Positions 35,590 through 43,819 of a stretch of DNA of 64,000 nt are shown one piece after another. Under the pieces are notes generated by a model. The model was not told the DNA's origin. It saw only the letters and a program-made list of their open reading frames with translations, and made no database searches. This stretch comes from Sphingobacterium olei (lineage in GTDB: Bacteria; Bacteroidota; Bacteroidia; Sphingobacteriales; Sphingobacteriaceae): NCBI RefSeq assembly GCF_005048855.1, contig NZ_SUME01000001.1, positions 434,001 to 498,000 of the forward strand, read 5' to 3'. Position numbers and translations under genes: made by a program. The first letter of the stretch is position 1. The number at the start of each line of letters is the position of its first letter.

Positions 35590-37539
35590 ATGTACTACAG
35601 CGTAATATTTTTTATCTTATTTACCTGCTTTGTTTGTGATGAAACTAGATCGCAGGAAAAAGAAGTTGGTCGGTTTGAAAATTTAGGGACTCAGCTTACC
35701 GCAAATATGATTCAGGGAAGCCTGTTTTTGCATGATGTGGCTGGAAAGGATTACGTTTATACCGTCGTACGTGGCGAACCTGCTTACCTTTTGGGATACG
35801 ATTTGATCACAAAGAAGCTCTTGGTGAATCAACCGTTGCCGAATACGGACGGCGCGTGGGATCTTGCTTTTACCGATGATGGATACTTGTATATCCCGGG
35901 TGCTAGTGGTATTTTATTTCGACACCGCCCTGGTACGCAAATCGTTGAAAATTTAGGGCAAGCATTGCCGGGAGAGACGTATGTGTGGAATCTGGCGGTA
36001 GGAAAGGACGGCGAGGTGTTTGGTGCAACGTATCCCGGTTGTAGGGTGTTCCGCTATCATCCGCATGATGGTTTTTCGGATGTGGGAAACGGGCCGATTG
36101 TAGCATCGGAAAACTATGTGCGCAGTTTGGCATATCATAAAAATACTGATAAATTGTATGTAGGAGTCGGATCGCACGCTCATCTATTACAGTTGAATCC
36201 GCGGACGGCAGAAAAAAAAGAACTGCTGCCAGAGGAATATGGTACGAAGGAATTTGTTTATGGTTTGGAGATTGTGCCCGCAGCAGACGGAGCAGATCGT
36301 CTATTTGCACTTCTTACGTCAGGAAGGGAAACTTTGGTATATAACCTTAAAACGGAAATATTTGAGCAGGAAATCGATAGCATGGATATGAAAGCATTAG
36401 CATCTAATGCCAATAATGTGTATTATACGTCTGGGGGAAACTTAAAAATGTTTGATCCCTCGAAATCCATCCGTACATCGAAAATTCTTCGGAAAGAGGT
36501 CGGATCTGCTAATGCATTGTCGTGCTGGAAGGATAGTTTGTATGTGCTGAATGCCCACGGTGAGCTTTTTGCGTACAATTTTAATACCCAGAACGCAATA
36601 GTAACAGCTTTGGAAATCCCTGGACAGCCAATTCCCATTAATGCCTTGCTTTTCGGGCCGGATAATAAAATTTGGATGGGAGGGTATCTGGCAGGAGGTC
36701 ATGCGACGTATGATCCAGAATCTGAGGTAAGCATGGAATGGAAGGGTTTGGATCAGACAGAAGGTATGGTGGCCTTCGGCAGCGAATTGTTTTTTGGTAT
36801 TTATCCGAAGGGGAGGTTTTACCGATATGATACCCGTAAAGCATGGATGCCTATACAGGGAAATCCACAATGGCTCGGAGAAATAGAGGGACAGGGACGT
36901 TCTTTTGCTTTGGTTGCTGCTGAAGATAGAAATAAGCTGTACTTTGGAATGATCCCAGAGTACGGCTTGTTGGGAGGTGCGCTGGTAGAATTTGATCGAG
37001 AGAAGGATCTTTTGCTTTCACATGGTATACCGCTGAAAGATCAAGCCATTAGTAGTATGGTTTATAAGGACCGCAAGGTATGGATTGGTACCACTATTTC
37101 GGGAGGTTTGGGCGTAAAACCTTCGACCGAAGAAGCGAAATTATGTATCTGGAATCCGGATAGCGAGACTATTGAAGAGGTTTGTGTTCCGGTAAAGGGT
37201 GCACCTGCTATTACGGGATTAGTAGAAGGGCCGAATGGCCATCTTTTGGGAGTGGCCGGGGGCAAGTTATTCATTTATGATGCCGATCGTAATAGCGTAA
37301 TAGAATCCATTGACCTGTATGAACAAAAGCCAATGGGATCCCATATCTGGCGAAGTGCTTTTTTGATATTGCATCCTTCTGGTGATGTCTATGGAACGGT
37401 GGATAACAAACTATTCAAAGTAGATAAAATGAATAAAGCGATTTCTTTTCTACATGATGGAGCCAGTTTGTTGACCATGGATGACAAAGGACACTTATAT
37501 TTCAGAAATAAAACGGAACTTTGGAGGTATATTCCCTAG
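35590..37539 (+). CDS. Exported beta-propeller protein of unknown function
   Basis: A 649-residue protein with an N-terminal signal segment (to ~Ser21; no clear lipobox). The body is a chain of short beta-blades with repeated 'GxDGxxYI / DGxVFG' patterns (AFTDDGYLYIPG, GKDGEVFGAT, GPDNKIWMGG, HPSGDVYGTV), suggesting one or two propellers of NHL/WD/PQQ-like type. No catalytic motif is recognised. Its position between a lyase and an amidohydrolase in a catabolic operon suggests substrate binding or an unassigned glycan-cleaving enzyme. It is not part of a named family that I can identify. Confidence 0.65.
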   Translation: MYYSVIFFILFTCFVCDETRSQEKEVGRFENLGTQLTANMIQGSLFLHDVAGKDYVYTVVRGEPAYLLGYDLITKKLLVNQPLPNTDGAWDLAFTDDGYLYIPGASGILFRHRPGTQIVENLGQALPGETYVWNLAVGKDGEVFGATYPGCRVFRYHPHDGFSDVGNGPIVASENYVRSLAYHKNTDKLYVGVGSHAHLLQLNPRTAEKKELLPEEYGTKEFVYGLEIVPAADGADRLFALLTSGRETLVYNLKTEIFEQEIDSMDMKALASNANNVYYTSGGNLKMFDPSKSIRTSKILRKEVGSANALSCWKDSLYVLNAHGELFAYNFNTQNAIVTALEIPGQPIPINALLFGPDNKIWMGGYLAGGHATYDPESEVSMEWKGLDQTEGMVAFGSELFFGIYPKGRFYRYDTRKAWMPIQGNPQWLGEIEGQGRSFALVAAEDRNKLYFGMIPEYGLLGGALVEFDREKDLLLSHGIPLKDQAISSMVYKDRKVWIGTTISGGLGVKPSTEEAKLCIWNPDSETIEEVCVPVKGAPAITGLVEGPNGHLLGVAGGKLFIYDADRNSVIESIDLYEQKPMGSHIWRSAFLILHPSGDVYGTVDNKLFKVDKMNKAISFLHDGASLLTMDDKGHLYFRNKTELWRYIP

Positions 37540-37552
37540 TAATAAATAAGAT

Positions 37553-38767
37553 ATGAACCTACAGCAGCAATTAAGATCATTGGTGGAAGAGCAGTTTGAA
37601 AATGTGGTGAAAATCAGGAGAATTCTACATCAGCATCCGGAATTGTCGTTTCAGGAATACCAGACGTCCACTTTTATAAAGGCAGAATTGGATGCGTTAG
37701 AAATACCTCATACGTCTATTGCGACTACAGGCGTATTTGCATGGATCGATGGCCTGAGGGGCGCCGCAGATGATGCTATTGTTTTGCGGGCAGATATGGA
37801 TGGGCTTCCTATTCAGGAGATGAATGAGGTAGATTACCGATCTATGGAAGAAGGAGTAATGCATGCTTGTGGGCACGATTTTCATAGTGCCAATCTACTT
37901 GGTGTAGCGGCAGTTCTTAAATCAGCAGCATCAGCGTTTTCAGGTAGGGTTATTTTTCTTTTTCAGCCTGCTGAAGAGCGTATACCGGGAGGTGCACAGG
38001 AAGTATTGCGTGCAGGGGTTTTTGAGGAGCATACTCACCGGATCAAAGCTGTGTTGGGGCTTCATGTAAGTCCGCGGCTCGATACTGGAAAAGTAGGGAT
38101 TTGTCCTGGGCGTTTTATGGCTTCCAGTGATGAATTTTATATACGTATTAAAGGAAAAGGTGGACATGCGGCAGAACCTCATCAAGCTGTGGATCCTGTA
38201 TATATAGGAGCACAACTTTTATCTTCTTTGCAGCAAATCATTAGCCGTAGAGCTGATCCATCTGTCCCTTCAGTATTAACTTTTGGGCGATTTATCGGTA
38301 ATGGAGCTGCTAATGTTATTCCGGAAGAGGTGTTCATGGAGGGGACTTTTCGGACTATGGACGAGCAATGGAGACAAGTCGCTCTGAAGCAGATTACACA
38401 GATGATTCGCGAGATTCCTGCGGTACTTGGAGCCGAGGTGGAGCTTGAGGTTAGGCATGGCTATCCTTTCCTGTATAATGATCCGGAACTTGCTGGAGTT
38501 GCTAGAGGGCTATTCGAGGAAATATTAGGTAGTGATACAGTTAACGAAATAGGCATATGGATGGCAGCAGAGGATTTTGCGCATTATTCGCGCCAATATC
38601 CCGCCGTTTTTTTTCTGATAGGTATTCGAAACGAAATGAAAAAACAACAGTTTGGCTTGCATAATGCACGTTTTGATGTTGATGAGGGTGCGTTTATGCA
38701 TGCGATGCTTTCCATGGCTTACGCCGCAATAAACATATTAGATAAGGATAACTCTAATTCTTTATGA
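37553..38767 (+). CDS. M20 family amidohydrolase (IAA-amino acid hydrolase type)
   Basis: A 404-residue cytoplasmic enzyme of the M20D group. Metal ligands are visible: RADMDGLP (Asp81), HACGHDFH (His104, Cys106, His108), the QPAEE pair (Glu141-Glu142) and a His in GLHVSP. The dimerisation domain 'GKGGHAAEPHQAVDP' is intact. Such enzymes hydrolyse N-acyl amino acids or related amides, so the substrate of the operon may carry an N-acyl or amide group. The stop overlaps the next start by 4 bases. Confidence 0.87.
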   Translation: MNLQQQLRSLVEEQFENVVKIRRILHQHPELSFQEYQTSTFIKAELDALEIPHTSIATTGVFAWIDGLRGAADDAIVLRADMDGLPIQEMNEVDYRSMEEGVMHACGHDFHSANLLGVAAVLKSAASAFSGRVIFLFQPAEERIPGGAQEVLRAGVFEEHTHRIKAVLGLHVSPRLDTGKVGICPGRFMASSDEFYIRIKGKGGHAAEPHQAVDPVYIGAQLLSSLQQIISRRADPSVPSVLTFGRFIGNGAANVIPEEVFMEGTFRTMDEQWRQVALKQITQMIREIPAVLGAEVELEVRHGYPFLYNDPELAGVARGLFEEILGSDTVNEIGIWMAAEDFAHYSRQYPAVFFLIGIRNEMKKQQFGLHNARFDVDEGAFMHAMLSMAYAAINILDKDNSNSL

Positions 38768-39735
38768 TGGATCGCAGGAATTTTTTGCAGCTTCTAACGT
38801 TTTTCTGTGCTTCTGTTCCGATGTTTGACCTTAAAGCACAAATACGACCTATAATGGACGGAAAAAGGATTGGTATTATTGGGTTAGATTCGTCTCACGC
38901 AATTGCATTTACAAAGGAACTTAATCTTTCGTCAACGGATCGCTATAAAGGATATAGCGTAGTGGCGGCTTTTCCGTATGGCAGTCCGACTGTTGCTACC
39001 AATGGTGAACGAATAACGAAATATACATCGGAAATACAGCAATACGGTGTCAAAATAGTAAAAAGCATAGAACAACTGGTTGCTGATGTGGATTGTGTTT
39101 TATTGGAGACTAATGATGGAAATCTTCATCTTAAGCAGGCCGAAGTGGTAATCCGTGCGGGTAAAGCTCTTTTTATCGATAAACCTATCAGTAATTCATG
39201 GCAGGAAGCTGAAAAAATATTTTTGTTGGCATCTGCGCACCAGATACCTGTTTTTTCGAGCAGTGCTTTACGATTTATGCCTTCTGTGGTCGAGATTGAC
39301 CGTAAAGCTGTTGTTGGTGCCGATATCTATTCGCCAGCGTGGGTCGAACCTTCCCATAAAGACCTGTATTGGTATGGTATACATGGTGTAGAGATGCTGG
39401 TCGCTATTATGGGCACCGAATGCCTCAGGGTGAAAGCCGTTTGTGGTGTTACAGAAGACCTCTTTATTGGAGAATGGAGCGGCGGACGATTGGGCACATT
39501 GCGAGGTATAAGACGTAAAATATCAGACTTTGGAGGTGCGGTATTTTACAATGACAGCGTCGTTACCTTGGGTAAATTTGACGGTTATCGACATTTATTA
39601 CAAGTGGTCATTGAATTCTTTGAAACAGGTATTCCCCCATTTAATCAAGAGGAGACGCTTACGGTCTGTAAATTTATCGATGCAGCGCATTGGAGTCGCC
39701 GAAATAACGGAAATTGGGTGAATGTGACGGGCTAA
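38764..39735 (+). CDS. Gfo/Idh/MocA-like protein with Tat-type signal
   Basis: A 323-residue protein beginning MMDRRNFLQL, a twin-arginine motif (Arg4-Arg5 followed by NFL) before a hydrophobic stretch to Ala25. The Rossmann motif is degenerate, 'IGIIGLDSSH' instead of GxGxxG. The EKP block is FIDKPIS (139-141), and His207 in YGIHGVE is in the region of the catalytic His. Tat export would carry a folded protein with bound NAD(P) into the periplasm, as in some exported Gfo/Idh glycosidases. It ends the eight-gene operon, 8 bases from the convergent AraC gene. Confidence 0.78.
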   Translation: MMDRRNFLQLLTFFCASVPMFDLKAQIRPIMDGKRIGIIGLDSSHAIAFTKELNLSSTDRYKGYSVVAAFPYGSPTVATNGERITKYTSEIQQYGVKIVKSIEQLVADVDCVLLETNDGNLHLKQAEVVIRAGKALFIDKPISNSWQEAEKIFLLASAHQIPVFSSSALRFMPSVVEIDRKAVVGADIYSPAWVEPSHKDLYWYGIHGVEMLVAIMGTECLRVKAVCGVTEDLFIGEWSGGRLGTLRGIRRKISDFGGAVFYNDSVVTLGKFDGYRHLLQVVIEFFETGIPPFNQEETLTVCKFIDAAHWSRRNNGNWVNVTG

Positions 39736-39743
39736 TAAAATAG

Positions 39744-40610
39744 CTACCGATTAAAATGTGCCTTTGGCGAAGTACCGATATATTTTTTAAAATCTTTGAT
39801 CAAGTGATTGTCGTCATAATAGCCAACCTCTAGTGCTATTTGAATAAGAGGGTGTTGTCTGTTGAAATACAGCTCTTTATAGGCTTCAAGAAAACGGTGT
39901 AAATTGATGTACTGCTTTTGTGAAAATCCTACATATTTTTTAAAACTTCGTTGCCACCATTTGTAGTGTATACCAGTTGTAAGATTTCGACTACTTAAAA
40001 ATTGACTATGCTGTATGGTATTTAATCGATCCATTAATATCGGTGGAATAGGAACGGATATGGTTGCTCTGTTTTTGATAAACGACTCAATGGTTGTTAT
40101 TTGCTGTTTTAGTCCTATACACGTATAGTAAGAGTTTTTTAATTGCAGGTAGCTTTTTTCATCCAACAATTGCGTTAAATTGCATACGGGGTGTGAAGCA
40201 AAGAAATCTGCAGAGACACCAAAAAGATGTGAAAATGTATGCGGATAAAAACGCACAACTAATACGGTTCCGTGGATAGTTTCGCTGTACCAAGACGTAG
40301 GATGTAATATATTCCCACAGGTCCAGAAGGATTGAAGTGATTGTGTACCACGATGCGTATTGACTATGCTGATGCTGTCTGATAATGGCATACATATCAG
40401 TGAAGGATAGCCATCATTGAAGAGAGGAATGGGGCGACGGCTAGTTTCTCCGCTAAACAGATAAAATCCTTCAATATACGCAGTAATAGCGGGAGATGGT
40501 TCTACACGAATGTATGCTTGTGTATCATGAGATCGAATAGCTGTAAGATAGTTGATGGGCATAGCGTACAAAGATATGAACTCTTGATTGAATTTTATAT
40601 AATTGTCCAT
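39744..40610 (-). CDS. AraC-family transcriptional regulator
   Basis: A 288-residue protein. The C-terminal ~95 residues form the two AraC helix-turn-helices, with 'TGIHYKWWQRSFKKYVGFSQKQY' then 'PLIQIALEVGYYDDNHLIKDFKKYIGTSP'. The N-terminal ~150 residues form a ligand/cupin-like sensor (AYIEGFYLFSG ... VLVVRFYPHTFSHLFGVSADF). It is convergent with the catabolic operon and could regulate it, or be independent; it is divergent from methionine aminopeptidase. Confidence 0.85.
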   Translation of the reverse strand: MDNYIKFNQEFISLYAMPINYLTAIRSHDTQAYIRVEPSPAITAYIEGFYLFSGETSRRPIPLFNDGYPSLICMPLSDSISIVNTHRGTQSLQSFWTCGNILHPTSWYSETIHGTVLVVRFYPHTFSHLFGVSADFFASHPVCNLTQLLDEKSYLQLKNSYYTCIGLKQQITTIESFIKNRATISVPIPPILMDRLNTIQHSQFLSSRNLTTGIHYKWWQRSFKKYVGFSQKQYINLHRFLEAYKELYFNRQHPLIQIALEVGYYDDNHLIKDFKKYIGTSPKAHFNR

Positions 40611-40641
40611 TTCTTACTACCGTCAGCAGAACCTTGATGAT

Positions 40642-40649
40642 TACATTTG
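40642..40649 (+). promoter_or_regulatory. Candidate -7 box for map
   Basis: TACATTTG is an exact TAnnTTTG match, 16 bases upstream of ATG 40666. It supports that start over the longer frame that begins at TTG 40603. Confidence 0.45.
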
Positions 40650-40665
40650 TGAAAACAAACACGAT

Positions 40666-41421
40666 ATGATCATCACAAATAACGAAGAATTGGAGGAAAT
40701 GAAAAGAGTTAGTGAAGTCGTTTCCTTTGCACTTATAGAAATGCAAAAATATGCGGTACCTGGAATGTCTACGAAAGAGCTGGATGAGTATGGTGCAGCG
40801 ATTTTAACCCAATACGGGGCTCGATCGGCACCTTCGCTTACATACGGTTTTCCCGGAGCAACCTGTATCAGTATAAACAATGAAGTGGCACATGGTGTGC
40901 CATCTGCATCCCGGATCCTTGAAGAGGGTGACCTGCTTAATATCGATGTATCGGCTGAATTGAATGGCTATTGGTCGGATAATGGCGGATCAATAGTTGT
41001 CGGGCGGGATATAAATGGTCACACCCCGTTGCTTATAGCTTCTCGTTATATTTTGGATGGTGCTATTGCACGTATACGCGGTGGGGTTAGAATCAACGCA
41101 ATAGGACGATATATTGAAACTACTGCCCGAAAAAGAGGCTATAGTGTTATCAAAAACCTAGCCGGACATGGGCTGGGAAGGGCGCTGCATGAAGCGCCTG
41201 ATAATATACTCAACTATTACGATCCGAGCGATAAAAGGTGCTTTCGTAAAGGTTCGGTGGTGGCTATTGAAACCTTTATTACAACGGGATCTACACTCGT
41301 AGTGGAACAGCCCGATGGATGGACACTGCTGGGTAACAAAGCGGGCCTTGCGGTGCAACATGAACATACTATTGTAGTGATGGATGAGGAACCTATTGTA
41401 TTGACGAAAAGATCGCTATAG
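40666..41421 (+). CDS. map: Type I methionine aminopeptidase
   Basis: 251 residues from ATG 40666; an upstream in-frame TTG at 40603 would overlap the divergent AraC gene. All five metal ligands of MetAP are visible: NIDVSAELNGYWSD (two Asp), AGHGLGRALHEAP (His), VVAIETF (Glu) and VQHEHTIVV (Glu). It removes the initiator methionine from nascent proteins. It is not in the usual ribosomal-protein operon but stands alone, so it may be a second, accessory copy. Confidence 0.92.
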   Translation: MIITNNEELEEMKRVSEVVSFALIEMQKYAVPGMSTKELDEYGAAILTQYGARSAPSLTYGFPGATCISINNEVAHGVPSASRILEEGDLLNIDVSAELNGYWSDNGGSIVVGRDINGHTPLLIASRYILDGAIARIRGGVRINAIGRYIETTARKRGYSVIKNLAGHGLGRALHEAPDNILNYYDPSDKRCFRKGSVVAIETFITTGSTLVVEQPDGWTLLGNKAGLAVQHEHTIVVMDEEPIVLTKRSL

Positions 41422-41502
41422 ATTTCGTTGTACCACTAATTTTTTAAGAAATAATGGTGCAATATCTCTCGATCTCAATCTGATTGCAAGAACTCCTGTT
41501 TG

Positions 41503-42741
41503 TTACAGCTTCTTAAATATCACCGTCGAATTATGCCCACCAAACCCAAAAGCATTGCTCATTGCTGTATCTATTCGCTTTTCTAATGCATCATTCACGA
41601 TAATTTGGATGCCCTCAGGAATATTGGTGTCGAGGTTTTCGACGTTAATAGTAGGCGGGATTATACCTTCATTGATGGATTTTATGGCTAGAATAGCTTC
41701 TATAGCACCTGCGGCTCCGAGCAAATGACCAGTCATTGATTTAGTGGAGCTGACGACCATATTTTCCGATTGTTTAAAGACCTTATAAACGGCATTTAAT
41801 TCGCTGATATCACCTACCGGGGTTGAAGTAGCGTGTAGGTTGAGATAACCTAATTCGGAAGCATTCAATCGCGCTTCTTCTAAGGCTAATTCCATTGCCT
41901 TGGCTGCACCAAGACCTTCGGGGTGTGGAGATGTCATGTGGTAGGCATCGGCTGTCATCGCTGCGCCTGCTAACTCTGCGTAGATTTTTGCGCCTCTTTT
42001 CTTGGCATGCTCATATTCTTCCAATACCAATGCACCCGCTCCTTCACCCATAACAAAACCATCCCGATTTTGATCGAAAGGGCGACTGGCTGTAAGTGGA
42101 TCGTGATTTCGGGTTGACATGGCTTTCATAGCCGAAAAACCACCAATGGAAGCGGCCGTTATAGGAGCCTCCGATCCCCCGGTAATAAATACCTTGGCTT
42201 TGCCCAAACGGATGTAGTTGAATGCATCCATAATTGCTGTGTTGGATGTTGCACAGGCTGAAACAGTGGTGTAGTTAATTCCTTGTAAACCAAATTTCAT
42301 GGATATCATCCCCGATGCCATATTGACAATTAACTTGGGTACAAAAAAAGGACTGAACCGCGGTATATAATTACCTTGTACATAGTTTTCTACTTCGGTT
42401 TCAAATGTTTCCATACCACCTTGTCCCACTCCCCAAATAACACCAATATCGAAAGGGTTCATGGCGGAAATAGTTAATCCGGAATCTTCTAAAGCCTGTG
42501 TAGCACTATACAAGGCAAATTGTGTAAATAAATCGCTTCTCTTAATCTCATTTCGGTCTAAATATTTAGTTGGATCAAAATTTTGAACCTCACATGCAAT
42601 CTGTGTTCTAAATTTTGATGCATCGAATCTGCTTATTAAACTAGCACTACTCTTGGAGGATATCGCATTATTCCAAAATGTCTGGATATCATTTCCGAGG
42701 GGATTTATCGTTCCCAACCCTGTTATTACTACTCTTTTCAT
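41503..42741 (-). CDS. fabF: Beta-ketoacyl-ACP synthase II
   Basis: A 412-residue condensing enzyme of fatty acid synthesis. The Cys-His-His triad is complete: Cys163 (VSACATSNT), His303 (NLHATSTPVGD) and His339 (SMTGHLLGAAG), with the usual length of ~410. It elongates acyl-ACP with malonyl-ACP. It is not with acpP or other fab genes but sits downstream of a TetR gene, with that regulator's putative operator 220 bases upstream, so it may be a specialised, regulated paralogue used for altering membrane or secondary lipids. Confidence 0.92.
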   Translation of the reverse strand: MKRVVITGLGTINPLGNDIQTFWNNAISSKSSASLISRFDASKFRTQIACEVQNFDPTKYLDRNEIKRSDLFTQFALYSATQALEDSGLTISAMNPFDIGVIWGVGQGGMETFETEVENYVQGNYIPRFSPFFVPKLIVNMASGMISMKFGLQGINYTTVSACATSNTAIMDAFNYIRLGKAKVFITGGSEAPITAASIGGFSAMKAMSTRNHDPLTASRPFDQNRDGFVMGEGAGALVLEEYEHAKKRGAKIYAELAGAAMTADAYHMTSPHPEGLGAAKAMELALEEARLNASELGYLNLHATSTPVGDISELNAVYKVFKQSENMVVSSTKSMTGHLLGAAGAIEAILAIKSINEGIIPPTINVENLDTNIPEGIQIIVNDALEKRIDTAMSNAFGFGGHNSTVIFKKL

Positions 42742-42960
42742 TTGTATATGTTATTTCTTCTTCAGGAATACAAGCTAATCATTTGATATGCAATATATGC
42801 CATTGGTAAAAATTATTTTTCATTGTATCTGAACCCAATTTCTCTGATCAACCATTTATTGTGTTTATCTTCAATACGTTGAACGAGATGTTCCATCTAT
42901 GTATGTATTTTGTTGAGCATTTGTGTTAAAGTTTTCTTCGTGTTAAAATTTCTATTACAT

Positions 42961-42974
42961 ATACCAATCGGTAT
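42961..42974. promoter_or_regulatory. Second putative TetR operator (upstream of fabF)
   Basis: ATACCAATCGGTAT matches the palindrome at 43623-43636 in 13 of 14 bases. It lies 18 bases beyond the tetR stop and about 220 bases upstream of the fabF start, so TetR may also control fabF. Confidence 0.5.
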
Positions 42975-42991
42975 ATTGTTGCTCAAAAAAA

Positions 42992-43585
42992 TTACTTGAC
43001 TATTTCATCATTAATGATCTTAATAACTCTATCCAAAGCGATGAACAGAAGCTGTTGATTGTTTGAAATTTTGGCGAGCAGTATACCTCCTTCAATTAAC
43101 ATGATAAAGGAGTGTGCATAATAGGACGTATCTATTGCTTTTTTAAACTCATTACTGTTTTTGCCTTCATTCAATATTTGAATAATGGTATCCGACCAGT
43201 TTTTAAAACTTTTCTGTACGCTTGTCTTTAAAAAAAGAAGGTGGTCGTCTGCCTCGGTAGCAGTATTTAATAGCGGACAACCCCCGCTTTCAAAAATTGA
43301 TGTCCAATTGTCTCTATAAAATTCGATAAAAGCAATTAATTTTTCGTGGGCGGTAGATTTTTCGGAAATAGAGATTTTAATGCGCTTGTTTAATGATGTG
43401 GAATTGTATTCATACGCAGCTAAAGCAACGTCATCTTTGTTCCCGAAGTTACCATAGATACTCCCTTTGGTAAGTCCGGTAGCTTCTGTAATATCTGACA
43501 ATGAAGTACCTGAATAACCTTTTTTGTTAAAAATGGGGGCAGTTTTTTCAATAATAAATTGCCTGGTTTTCTCTGCTTTGGACAT
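42992..43585 (-). CDS. TetR-family regulator
   Basis: A 197-residue protein. The N-terminal helix-turn-helix 'GYSGTSLSDITEATGLTKGSIYGNFGNKDDV' is characteristic of TetR/AcrR. The C-terminal ligand domain resembles the group with 'FESGGCPLLNTATEAD'. A perfect palindrome lies just upstream of its start and a near copy beyond its stop, in front of fabF. Autorepression and control of fabF are inferred from these sites. A fatty acid or acyl-CoA effector would fit but is unproven. Confidence 0.9.
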   Translation of the reverse strand: MSKAEKTRQFIIEKTAPIFNKKGYSGTSLSDITEATGLTKGSIYGNFGNKDDVALAAYEYNSTSLNKRIKISISEKSTAHEKLIAFIEFYRDNWTSIFESGGCPLLNTATEADDHLLFLKTSVQKSFKNWSDTIIQILNEGKNSNEFKKAIDTSYYAHSFIMLIEGGILLAKISNNQQLLFIALDRVIKIINDEIVK

Positions 43586-43606
43586 TTTCGTTTTATTATC
43601 TCAATG

Positions 43607-43636
43607 CAAATATATTAAAATAATACCGATCGGTAT
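43607..43636 (-). promoter_or_regulatory. tetR promoter with overlapping operator
   Basis: On the minus strand, TATATTTG (43607-43614) is an exact TAnnTTTG -7 box 21 bases before the start codon. The perfect 14-bp palindrome ATACCGATCGGTAT (43623-43636) lies 8 bases upstream of it, between the -33 and -7 positions. Confidence 0.6.
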
Positions 43637-43767
43637 ATATTGGTTCGGTAAAATCTGTGTGACGTGTTAATAAGATCACCTCTCCGTTATTTTATCTCGC
43701 GATATTCAGCACTTTTTATTAGGTAACAGCGCATTAGTATGTGAAATTAGTAATTTATGATAAATTG

Positions 43768-43818
43768 TTCACACAACTACGGAACCGTCGTTTGGGACAG
43801 TGCCATAGTTGTTGTGAA
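43768..43818 (-). terminator. Terminator after the orphan susD
   Basis: A long imperfect stem, TTCACACAACTA (43768-43779) with TAGTTGTTGTGAA (43806-43818), one bulged base, begins immediately after the susD stop. The T-tract on the minus strand is weak. Confidence 0.6.
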
Positions 43819-43819
43819 G

